Below, piece by piece: positions 22,142 to 34,500 of a DNA stretch of 64,000 nucleotides; the stretch's first letter is position 1, and the number at the start of each line of letters is the position of its first letter. Source of the DNA: Trichobilharzia szidati (lineage: Eukaryota > Platyhelminthes > Trematoda > Strigeidida > Schistosomatidae); assembly GCA_944472155.2 (NCBI GenBank), contig OX235274.1, positions 33,354,052-33,418,051 of the forward strand. The letters are read 5' to 3'. The translations under genes were made by a program, and so were the position numbers. The notes under the pieces are model-generated. The model was not told the DNA's origin. It was given only the letters and a program-made list of their open reading frames with translations, and did not search any database.

Positions 22142-22462
22142 ACTAAGTATCAGTTATGTCTGCCTGAATGGAACATTAGTTTCCTTACTCTCACATTATC
22201 TCCAGAATCATATATACCGTCAACTACCTAATTTAAAGGTAATTTCTATGGGCATTAATAGCTGTCCGATAGAATTGCAATATGCCTCAAGCCCTTTGTC
22301 TTGAAAGTAGAACTGCAGTCCATTGTTTAAATTATCCACGAATGATTAGTGAGATGCGCAGGTTTTTGAAATCTAATGTTCGCACTTTTTTAACGTGTTT
22401 TTTACCGTTGGGACATAATGTGACGTTCCGGATGATTTTTATTGTGTTATAAGGACATTAAA
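22142..22462 (+). promoter_or_regulatory. 5' flank / 5' UTR of the cadherin gene
   Basis: These 321 bp lie between the nearest repeat and the start codon. An in-frame TGA at 22433-22435 lies ten codons before ATG 22463. No consensus TATA box or splice acceptor is convincing, so the transcription start is not placed. Confidence 0.4.
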
Positions 22463-25400
22463 ATGTGGGTGGACGGCATTTTTATCAAATATCTCCGTCA
22501 CACAAAATTTTCTGCCATCCAATGCATAATAATTCTCGTATTGCTTTTCTGCCAAATTATTTACTCGGAATTTTCTACATTCTCTCCGGTGTCGTCTGAC
22601 GATTCCCACGTTCCATTCAAATTCACTTCATCTTATTATGAAACAATTCTAGTTGATGATGGGAGCTTGTACCAGCATATAATTCCAACTAGTGCACATA
22701 TGGGAGTTCCTGAGCCGTTCAGTGGGAATCCCTCCGGTGATGTCATATTTTCTATTGTCGAAGCTGATACTCCGGATTTATTTCAAGCTACTTGCAAAAA
22801 AATAGGGAAGTTCTTCTTTATTCATATGTCTGTCTCGTTTGACAAACCTACAAGTCATAAAAAACGCAGCTACCACTTAAAAATTAAAGCAGTTTTTACA
22901 TCTCATGCCAATGCATCAGCCAAAACAATTCGTTTAACCAATACTACGGAAGTTGTTGTGAATGTACTTGATATGCACGCAAATTGCCCTATTTTTTCCA
23001 GGAGTTTATATCATTTTGTAGTCCCTGACAATATCAGTATTCGCGAGTCTGTCGGCAAATTATCGGCTAGTATATCAGGTTCTAATTTAAATGCTGAGAA
23101 TTTGTTGTATGTGGACCCATCAGAACTTTCGATTCCTTTCCGAGTCGATATGTACTCAGGTCATATATTTCCCACTCGTCCCTTGAAAAGTTATTTTACT
23201 AATACTGGATACCTAAGAAATACACATATAGGATCAGAATTTGACGTTTTCGATGTATCCAACTATTCCTTTAATGTCTTCGCTGCCAGTCGTGGTGGCA
23301 TTGATGGTGCAAACTGCAACATGGTCAGCACTACCACTGTTGAAGTAAAAATTGCTAAGTCTAAGTTTTCAGACCTAGTGATAAAGGTTCAACCGTTTGA
23401 GGAAATTAACAATCCAGGTATGGCTGGTGTTGCTTATGCTCGTGTTCATGTGATTGATCCTCTTCCATCCACTGACTCATTAATCATACTCAAGATTTTA
23501 GAACCAGATGTGAGAGGGAGGTTTGAGCTTGTGCCAACTCATGAGACAAATGAATGGTTACTCCAAACGAAGTATAACATCCACTATGTTTCATTAAACT
23601 CTTTGATAGCTTTTACCCTGGAAGCTTACAAAGTTCCTGCTACAATTTCTAATTCGGATGACAGTACTATATCAAATCATGTCTCACAGTTAAAAATCAG
23701 CATCCCAGTGGTTTCTAAGTCTAAATATAAATTATCTTTACCTCCAGAAATAAGAATGCGCGTATCGGAAGCTGCTATTATAAACTCAACTATTGGAATT
23801 TTAAGACCTTACACACTTTTTAATATGACCAATACCAGCTTTGTTTTCACGGACCTTCGTAGTCAGCATGAGAAATCAAAGTTAGGTGAAAAGATTAGAT
23901 TGACCAAGAGTGGGTCTCTCGTTGTTGTACAATCACTTGACTTGGAGAATGATGTCAATGATCAAAAGTCACCAAGAATTACTGAAAGTAACATAATCAC
24001 CATTCCTTTCACTGTTGTAGACGGAAATAATTTGTTACTAAGTAGTGCTGCAGAATCACGTGTGGTCATTGAAATTTTCGACATTAATGACATGGATCCT
24101 GTTGTACAGAATAATGGGTCAATATTTGAAGTGCCAGAAAACGCTTCTGTAAACTCCTCTGTCCTGTCCATTGTAGCACATGATCCGGATAAGTCGCACA
24201 CAGATCTGTCGTATATCTTGTATGACGCTGAATTCTTACCATTTTCTTTGTCTGGTCCTCATCATAATAAGCTAATAATATCAAAACCTTTGGATGCAGA
24301 AACTATGCCATCTGAATTCACAGTACGCGTGAAAATAACGGATTCCGGAATTCCACTACCACGTAGTGTTCTTGCTGTTTTTGTCATTCGGATATTAGAC
24401 ATTAATGAACACTCTCCAGTTTTTGTGGAGGATTCTTGTGAAATATCTCTACCTGTCACTGACGAAGGTTCACTTTTCATTCAAACTGGTTCGTCTTCAC
24501 CAAGTCTGAATATAGGTCGGTATTTTGCTGAAGATTTAGATCGTGATGGTCAGAGTTCTATTACAATACATATCGCTGCACGCAGTTTTCCAAGACCATG
24601 TTTTAAAGTTGATGAACAAACAGGGGATTTGAGTGTTATCTGTCCATACTTAGGATCTCCAGGAAGTCAAATTATTCTCAATTTACTAGCTTCAGATGGC
24701 ACAAAGGCTTCTAAGAAATCATGTACTTTGTCGTTAAATTTAGTGCCTATTCAAGAATTAGCTGGCGCTAATTTTACAAGGCGTTGCAAGTCATCTAACA
24801 TATATGATGAATTACAAGCATTGAAGGTTCAAAAAAGAAGGTTTGAATTTTTACTGAGTCAGAATACTCCTTACGAAAGTCAAATCAATCGTCATCGACC
24901 GCAGTTTCCAACAGATCTGCCGACTCGTATACATATTTTTGAAAATCTTCCCATTGGTACAGTTATTTTAAAGTTTGCAGCCTCAGATGAAGATGGTGCA
25001 GATTATTCAATGGCTGGGCAGATTATTTATGGATTGGAAGCCTTAAGATCAGTTGCTTCCGAGACTGAAGCATCCTTTGTGGCTGACGCAGATATTAGAC
25101 AGGCTTTTGTGCTACAACCAACTGCTGAATTGGGTAGAGAATACAATAACAACACAGGGACATTTTGTTGTGGTGTCTCCCTAACTGTTGCAGCACCTCT
25201 TGACAGAGAGGTTATCTCCAGCTATAGCTTGATATTACGAGCATGTGATATGGGACAACCGCAATTGTGTACTTTTTCTCCACTGCACATTTTTCTTGAT
25301 GATGTTGACGATAATGTCCCAGAGTTCTTACAGCCAAAATCGGTTCGTCAGTCAATTGATGTACCTCAGATATCAAATAGTCCTTCATTACCGTCAACTC

Positions 25401-25552
25401 ATACAAAGACAGAGCGGGGTGTGGTTGCCGATTATATCAGTGTCCCTGAAGATGTGCAACCTGATACAATACTAGGTCAGGTTGAAGCTGTTGACTATGA
25501 TGTTACAAGTGAAATTCGTTATCATTTGTTGAATTATCAAGACACTTTCAAG
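22463..25552 (+). CDS. Cadherin exon 1
   Basis: Encodes residues 1-1030. ATG 22463 is the first in-frame ATG after a TGA at 22433, and it is followed directly by a signal-peptide-like segment (IIILVLLFCQIIYS). The exon carries the first several cadherin repeats. Those before residue 500 are divergent, with weak calcium motifs. Those after are typical (DINDMDPVV, DINEHSPVF, DLDRDGQ at 691, DVDDNVPEF). It ends at ttcaag|gtaagtgg in phase 0. At 3.1 kb it is far longer than the other exons. Confidence 0.93.
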
Positions 25553-28500
25553 GTAAGTGGAATGTATAATTTACTTCTTTTTTCTATTCCTTTATGTGTA
25601 CACTGTGTCATCGGTTTTCACTGCAGAGTGATTTCCTTACTTTAGCTGTGTTTGTTTTATGGGTATTCACACAATTTTTAACTGTTAGTAGTAGGTCTGT
25701 TCGGTCCATCCTCCTTCCTGTCGGTGTGGCCAACTAGTTTAAACTCTTGGATTTCAACCAGTGGAACATAAGTTACAACACCTCTCCATCTACCCAGTTT
25801 TAGGTAGTACGGTGGTATAATTAGCCCTTATAGATTAGGTCTACCGTTTTGCCATGTACACGGACATCCACAAAGTTGTTAAATAACAGCATGATAGGTG
25901 GTGGACTTTTGCTGCCATTTTTACTTATTTGCCTTGGTCTCCTTCGGTCTATTAAACAAATTGTCAATAACAGAGGCAAGTATTGGTAACTGCATGATAA
26001 CATGTCTTTGTGCTTTTTCTAAATTCAATAACTCAGGGATGATGATAAATTCCCTACAGAAATTTTCCCCAGCGTACAATATTATGCATTCTTAAAATGC
26101 ATGAAAAGAAAATAGTTCATGCCTACGAACTCACAGAATTAAGAGAAAATTTTGTTGACTATGGTTACATATTACATGCTTAAGTGTGCTATATTATGTC
26201 TACAGTCTTAAAAAGCTGATCTTTGATCATAGAAAGCCTTTCCAGGATTAATCTTTCCTGGCATTCTCATCTAATTTGAAAAACGGTACACTTGTAAAGT
26301 TTGTTATCTGTAGGAAATGCTGTAATGAGGGATTTCATCAGATGCCCATCATTCATTTAACCTATGACCTTTACTGCATGCCAGCTGTTTAAGGAAAATC
26401 TATCCCAACCACCAGTTTAATGATAGTGGGTATCGGCTTTGACCTACAAGGTGTTGAATAAAACACCTCAGTTGACCTTTCAACTTTTATAAATAGTGGG
26501 CCATATGGTTAAATTAGTTTTTAATATTATGTGACAGCTGTACATGTTTGACAGAAAAAATTACACAGTAGTATAACAAGGAGACGAAACATCTTTGAAA
26601 TACAGATGTCATGATCTCAAATCGATTTTTCATAATTATGTGGAAACTGTATCACATATTCAGTTATGCTAAAGTTTGGTCGTTCTCAATGAACCTGGGA
26701 TACAAAGTTTTTGGCATATAGCGACAATTTTTTTTCTCGTTTGGTGTATGCAAAGGGATATTTCACTACATTGGGAAAATCGTATAACTGCAACACTTAT
26801 GGTAAAACTAGTTTTGTTCCCAGTAATAATGTTCTGTTGATATGGCACATGCTTCAGCATTCATTTCGGAAAGAAATTTTTATTTATTACAGATCTCTTC
26901 CTTATCACACTGTGTTGTCATTCTTTGATGACCGTATATCTTAAAATGAAGATATTACCACTATTAGTCAGTAAATATGGACTGTAATATATTTAGAGTA
27001 TGATATAAATTAGATGTTCTTTGTGTATTGTGAGTTAGCGTTATAATACTCAAAAAAGACGTTCTCTCAATTGTTTTCAGATACACCCTCGAACAGGCAA
27101 AATTCGTTTGAAGACAAAACTCGATCGAGAAAGTCAAGCAGTATACGAAATATTAGTTTCTGCTGTTGGCTATCCTCGTGGAAGTGATCAAAGCCCTCAA
27201 ATCAAGATACCATACTCTAATTTAATGCAAGCGTCTCAAGCAGCTGATCATGAAACTTTTCTTTCTTCCACAACACGTGTTCGTATAGTTGTAACAGATA
27301 TTAACGACAATCCTCCAGTATTTCGTTCACCTGGTCTTCCTCAAGACTCTCAGCACATCTATTCCAACTCATCTGACATAAATGGTGTAAATGCTTGGCT
27401 TGGTTCAGATGGATATGTTGTTTATGTCCCAGAAGATATTCCTGAAGGTGCTTATATAACAACATTGTTGGCTACCGATAGAGATGAAGGAAGGAATGCA
27501 TTTATCAGGTATAGTTTATTTGGGAAACAAGAGAGTAGTGCGACTTGTTTTCATACTGACCAGCTCACTGGTGTTGTACGTTTAGCTGCAGGATGTGATT
27601 TGAGAAGAGGTACTCGCACACATGTACTTACTGCTTGGGCTATGGATCAGGGTGCATCACAATTATACGCTAATATATCATTCATTGTTCACGTGTTGTC
27701 TGTAAAAGTGAATGTTTTCCCACCGCGTTTCACAAAACATCCAGCTCTTTTCAGTGGATGGATACAAGAAAATCAGCCTTCTGGAAGCTTTGTTTATTCA
27801 GAACGTGGTCTGAAATCTAAACTGAAGTTAGATGCAATGGATTCTGAGGGGTTAAATGTTTTCTATACTATAATCGGCGGTTCAGGATTCGGTTTGTTCA
27901 ATATAGACAACGATGGTAAGTCCGAGTGTACACCCCCTAGTTTTAAATAGTTTTGTTGTTTTTGTTAATTTCCGCGTAGGCTAAACGCTTTGATGAACGC
28001 TAAAAAATATTTTCTGTGTAGAGAATATATATAAAATATGTACTTCTTACTAGTTTTCTGAGTGTTGTTAATTGGCTAGATGCAATTTAGCCGACGAAAG
28101 TAATAAGATGTCCTACGCATACTCGTCTGGATGCACTGACAACTTTTATATCACTAATCAGCATGTAGTGTTCAGAAAACATACGAGCTGACATCAGTTA
28201 GAGAACCGTTGGAAAACCTGGGAGTACTGGACAGCTGTTTTTTTTAGCAGTACGACTAGCAGGGTTCGGAACCAGGACCTTCCTGTTACGAGGCGAGCTC
28301 TTAGACTATTCAGCTACTGGGACTAGATCCGAAGAATCAATCAACTTCCACGGTGTGGGCAGCCGGGAAGTAACAACCGCCCACACACTTCCAAAAGCAC
28401 ACGAAGCCTTCCTGAGATCTTCTCCTGGGACTAGATCAATGGACATGAATTAACTTCTGCAATTCGTGATATATATATAAAAAGTGAGAAGTCGTAGCCA

Positions 28501-31500
28501 GTGGAGTCCACTAAGTCAGGCAAGTGGATAGTTACTCACCTGTGGCACTGGCTGCCGGTTGTGCTAAATATATATCATGAATTGGCAGAAGTTGGAATTC
28601 ATGGGCTGGCCGTTGGATCGAGTCCCAGTAGCTGAATGGTCTACGAGCTCGCCTAGTAACCGGGAGGTTCTGGGTTCGAACCAGTTAAATCCCTGCAAAC
28701 CAACGCTTGATTAGCAATATTTCCTTGAAAACTATAATATCACGCATTCCAAATTGCAGGGCTGTGGCTCATCAGTCTAGGCGCTCGGCTTTCTGTCATT
28801 GGATCATGGGTTCGGATCCCCCTCCTCGTGCCGAGGTTTGGGCAACCCCGGGTAGTACAACCACCCCTCACACAGTAAGTGTTACACATTTCCAACTGCA
28901 TGGAATTGCAAGTGGTTGCTCGGTAACATTGAGTTGACGAATCATTTAAAAGAAAAAAAAGCATTTCTGAAATGAAGATCCATATAGTTTAGAAATCTTT
29001 ATGCTGTGTGAATGATTGGTCAACGTTTAACTTTGTAGAGATATGCATCAGTTTATGCTGCGCTTCCCTCCTAAGAAGTAAACATAAAAGAAAAGTACAG
29101 AGATGTTAGAATACGATAATGGACTAAGATGGGTGAAAGAGTTGGGGGTGTATAGAATTTTGAAGAGTGAATACATCCCCTCCATAGCGAAATTTTTGTT
29201 TTATCATGTTATCATGAGTCTTCAACTATCTGCCCTTAATATCACAAGGGTACTAAGCAGATAAATCACTCCTGTCTACTTTAACTGTAATGGACCGAGA
29301 TGTTCGGTTGCTCTTGACATGTTGGCTCCTAGTATACGGACGCACCGACGATGTCTGAGGATCGATATGTTGTTATTTTTGTGGATATTGACTAGCAGGG
29401 GATACCCGTTGCAAAAGAGGTGGCTATCATGACCCAAGTGACCTAATGGGTAACGCTTTGGCGTTTGAAACGATGGGTGCTGGGTTCGTGTCTCAGTGGG
29501 GACACTCACTGGGGATCGCAGATATATCCAGCCAACTGGGAAGTTCCAAATAGGGCGAAATGCATATCCTGATTCCACTGCTAGTCAACACCCACCGAAT
29601 AACAACTTGGTGACATGATTCAAACTCTTTCGAAATGTCACGGTTTTATTCAGTCCTTGTTACTGTCTAGATTCTGAAGATCTTCCCTTAGTGTTCGTCT
29701 ACTTTTTCTCTAGGGCTGCATTACTTTATCCTCTGAAGTATTTGATATTAAGTGTATTATTTTATATCGATATGTAAAATAGCAAAGAAGTCACCCTAAC
29801 AACTGCTGCTTACATTCCTTTAGTAATGTACATCGTTTCTATTCTACTAATATTTTTGTTCATTTTTAAGGTTATGTATACAGCATGAGAGAACTAGACG
29901 CTGAGGCTGTACAAGATGAAGACGGATATTGGTTAGTTATCTACGCTGTGGAATCTTTTCATCATCCGACACGATCGAGATCTAATCCTCAAAATTTGGA
30001 ATCTCTACTAATCTCATCCTCTCCAAGTGGACCTTTACATACAATTGCTGAGTTATTTATTGAGGTAGGCTTTCATATAGTTGAAATATTTGTCTACTAT
30101 CAGCCTCTGTTTATTTTTTATTTTTTAAATTTAATTTTTATTATGGCTTGATTCCACACAGTATTTCGTTACAAGTATGGAATTTTCAGCACGTGATATC
30201 GGTAGCCTAAATTTAGCAGGCCGACTATTGATATCAAGTGTGTGTCGGCTGGGTATCGAACCTCAGACCATGTGCATGGTCGGTGAGAGTCCTAACCGCT
30301 GTGCCACTCTTTCCGGCAGTTTCCAAATTTACCAGAAGTTAATTGAAGTTTCAGTGTCCCTCATTATATGCGGGAAGTCGCGCAAATGGGTTTAATTTCT
30401 GACTTAAGACTATTGGTTAAATTAAGATTTAATACGATAATTTCCTATCAGCCCTTTTTATAACACAAGAATAGTGAAGTTTCTTTTTTATGGTAGATTT
30501 TTGGTGTATACTACTGGAAAAAGCACAGAGTTTTACAATTTAAAAAACGATGCACTTTTCCCTGTATATTACGTTAGTGGACATCATACTGTTTTCCACT
30601 AAGTTCTCTTATTAGATTCTCAACAACTGTGGTTTACTGATTACTGATTCTGTCACCCGCGACAAGTTTTTTCACATGCCAGACTGTGAGCCACACATTC
30701 ACTTAATGTGTGGGGACTGATGAGAACTATTCAGTTGAAGTAGATTAGGACTCGAACCCGGGACATATTGACTAGACATCGACTGATTGAGTTAGTGAGC
30801 CACTAAACCAATAAATCATAATTTACATTTACCCTACATCTTGGCTATGCTTCCCCAAAATTATTTCGGGGAATTATCTATCACCTTTATGTTGTCTTCT
30901 TTCGTGTGCAGATCTTCTAAATGTCCTAAATTCAGTCGAATGCACATCTGTGCATAGTTCCGCATTCATTTGTCATTCAGTCATGCTTAACAAAATAATT
31001 GTATCTTTAAAAAAGTTAATAAAATTATACCTAATTCTTGGTTGTTGATTATGTAAGCATAACTTTGTACACCGACTAACTTTTGAACATATAAATTACA
31101 ACACTAATCTGTTCTCTGAAAAGCTTTTTTTTTTAAAGTATGCCTCATAAGCTTCGAATTAGGCTTTCATTTCTCCCAATTTAACGGTTGATAATTCGAT
31201 TAAACCCTGGGTAGTAAGTAACCAGTGTTATGCGTCTGGTCCTTGGTTTTGTTGGAGATCGAATACTATCAGTCAACTTTGAAATGTGGCCATCATGCTA
31301 CGTGGCTCGGTCTGTCTGTCTGTATTCGACATAAAACTTTGCACCGATGTGCTGCAGTTCAAGTCACCACACTCCATGTAGCAAACAAAGCAAGAGAAGA
31401 AAGTAGAAGAAATACATAATACAGACAGTAAACAGAGGTGAGAGACAAAGGAATAGTAGTAACGAAGAACAATATAGTTTCATTGGAAGTCATAAGTCAC

Positions 31501-34500
31501 AAGGAGTGGATGCATCTCCGCTGTCATTGAGAACGAGGATTTTGAACCATATCACCAATTGTTTCCAGCCGTTGGTTTTTACCGTCCCGAGGATCCCAAC
31601 GTGGCTAGCTGGCTTAAACTAACTGTCGTGGATTTCATTGACTGATGAAGCTATGTTTTGGTTTGACCGCCGCTAGCTCTTTTCCAGCCTGGCCCTATAT
31701 CAGCTAACATTGCCCGTCGAGGAAGGCGATGACTAGGCATACGTAACACATGTTCTAACCATCTCAGTCGATGTAGCTTCACAGTTTCGTCTATTGATTT
31801 CCCTCCTTACCTAGCACTCGACCGAAGCCTAACCTCAATATTGCTCACCTTATTATACCACTTCACACGGGAGATAGAACGCAGGCACCTATGATCAAAG
31901 ACAGCTAATCTTTTCATGTCTTCCACTCTCAATGGCCAGGTCTCACAGCTAGCCATAAAGGAGGACGGAGCGGACTGATGAGCAGTATACACGCCCTTTG
32001 GTCGACAGCCAGCTGGATATCACGTCTACGCCAGAGACGGCGTAAACTGGCATATACGAAACTAGCCCTCTGTATCTGTGCTGAGATTTCGTCAGAGATC
32101 AACCCGTTGGTGGTTGATGGTACTTCCCAAATAAGTGAAGCGGTCAACGTGCTCTACCACTTCACTCCCTATTTCTAAACTAGGAGTCAGTGTAGTCCAG
32201 TCCTGTAACATCATCTTACATTTGGCGGGAGCGAATCGCATGCCAAACGTGGCTCGGTATTACTGAATGAATTCAGTCTGCACCAAACGAAGGACTAGAC
32301 GCATGACATTAATTATTATCTAGTGTTCAATCAAAGTATCCGTTACAGTCCTACAGTAGGAGGTCAGTCTCAAGGCCGAATAACACAGTTGTGGCGACGT
32401 CTCTAACTGTAGCTCTGGGATGTCCCGGGGATTCGAATCTCAGAAGGGACATGAGTTCCTTCAGGTTGCAGTACGCCTTGCTGACTGGTGATTGAGTGCC
32501 AACTAGCAAGAAACCTAGGCCAGACTGGGCTTCGTGCCAATTGCCTCCAACCATCGAATATCAACTATTCACAAAGTGCACCATGATGGCGAGCCACCTA
32601 AACTGACTGATGGTGGCCACATTGCCAACGTGACTGATAGAATTCAGTCTGTACCAACCAAGGGACTAGACGCATGGCATTAGTTATTACTTAATGTCCA
32701 ATCAAACAGGTTCTATTAATTGAATTGTCCGAAAGGGATACATTAAACTGTTAGTTTTTGAGAGTTTTTTTCTTAAAAATAAGGAATACATATTAGTGCA
32801 CTTCAACTGATGTATCCTGTTGACCGACTATACAAGAGGCACGACAGTCCAGCATGTCTCTGCTTTCAGGTGATCCAGAAAGCTAGCTACTTTATGACTT
32901 TCTTTCACAAGTATAATAACTTTTTAAATTAGATTATGGTACAGAGGAGACTTGCAGCTCTCGGGCATATGATACTAGTGCGTAGTTGTGTCCTCTAAGT
33001 TGGATGGTTTATCATTATTTTTTGGAATTAAATTCCTTTGCGTTCCCTGAGGTTTCGGTAGCGGTGATTTTATCTTTTATGGGATGAGGTTGCTACCTCA
33101 GACTGCACCTTCCACCTTTACCGGACTTACTACCGGCTAAGCGACGTCTAAGAGTACGTTGGCAGGGGATTGGAACGCCGGCCATATGTATGGCTGCTGA
33201 CGCATAAACATTATCAGGGCGGGACGCATGCATATATTATAATACAACCCTCTTCAAACTTTGTATACAACCATTAAGTCGCGCAGTATCTATCGCCCTT
33301 GATAGATCTAGCAAAAGGAGTCACGAGAACACCATCAGGGCAGGCTAGGGTACCTCTAATATACTGTAGGAATCTTGATAGGCGAATGCCTATGTGATAT
33401 AGTTGTCAAGCTTTCATCGCCTTCCAGACAGCATCGCTTCAATGCATACTTCAGTTTGAAGTGAGTTCTTTGAATTCTCCATGAGTTTATCAGCCATCTT
33501 TCTCGGTAACCTTGAACGTGATTAATTGTTTCTAGTTACTAGGAGACAATGGAGGCTTGGCAACTAAACCATCCACCTCTCAAAGGAAACACCTTCACCA
33601 ATTTGTAAATTTGTTTATCTGAATATGTTTAAAATGATGTTTATACTATAGGAATAACATTCCAAACAGATTGATAATTTAATTGGTGGATGTGACTAGC
33701 AGTATCCAGGATGCGCATTTCGTCCTATTTGGGACTCATCAGCTAACTGGATGTACCTGCATTCCCCAGTGAGTGATGATGTTCCCACCGAGACTCGAAC
33801 CCAGTGCCCATAGTTTCAAACGCCAAAGCGTTATCCACTAGACCACTTGGGTCACGGAGCCAGCTCTTGTGCAACGGGTCATATTAATTTATTAGATTGA
33901 AATTTATTTTCACTATTATTATTTCATAAATCTACCCAGTTTACTACGATAGACGAATAACACTCAGTAGAGGAGTTATGTAAGGTTGAAGTAAACATCG
34001 TTTTACACCTTAGTAACTCTCATCTCATTTTGTTTTTGTTTGTTTCTTTCTTTAATGATGCAGGTGTTGGATGAAAATGATCACTTCCCGATCATACAAC
34101 TTCCACATTATCATTGTCAACTAGTAGAAAATTCTCCTGCCAAAGTTATCTTGGCCCGTATAACAGCTAGTGATTCTGATAATAAAGATACAACTAATTT
34201 AACTTATCACTTGACAGCCGGTGATCCACAAGGTCACTTTATGATAGATACTAGAACAGGTGAGTTAATGTTATTACTTTTTTTGGTGGATAGAGACCAA
34301 CAGTGGGATCTAGAGATGAGCATTTCGTCCTTTTTGAGACTCATCATCATCATCTGTGGATGTACCTGCAGTCCCCAATGAGTGAGTGGTAGTGTTCCCA
34401 CTGGGGGGACTCGAACCCAGCGCCCATCGTTTTAAACGCTATAGCGTTATCCACTAGAGGCTTTGGGCTAAATTTGTGCAATATGGGCATCTATTATCAT

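Noticed and set aside
22442..22462. Cadherin start seven codons upstream at TTG 22442
   Set aside because: TTG is not expected as a start in an animal nuclear gene, and ATG 22463 leads directly into a good signal peptide.
24084..24480. Minus-strand open frames within cadherin exon 1
   Set aside because: Antisense shadows of the long plus-strand coding exon.
28184..28712. CRISPR-like array from the recurring family C segments
   Set aside because: Copies are kilobases apart, in both orientations and diverged; this is an animal repeat family.
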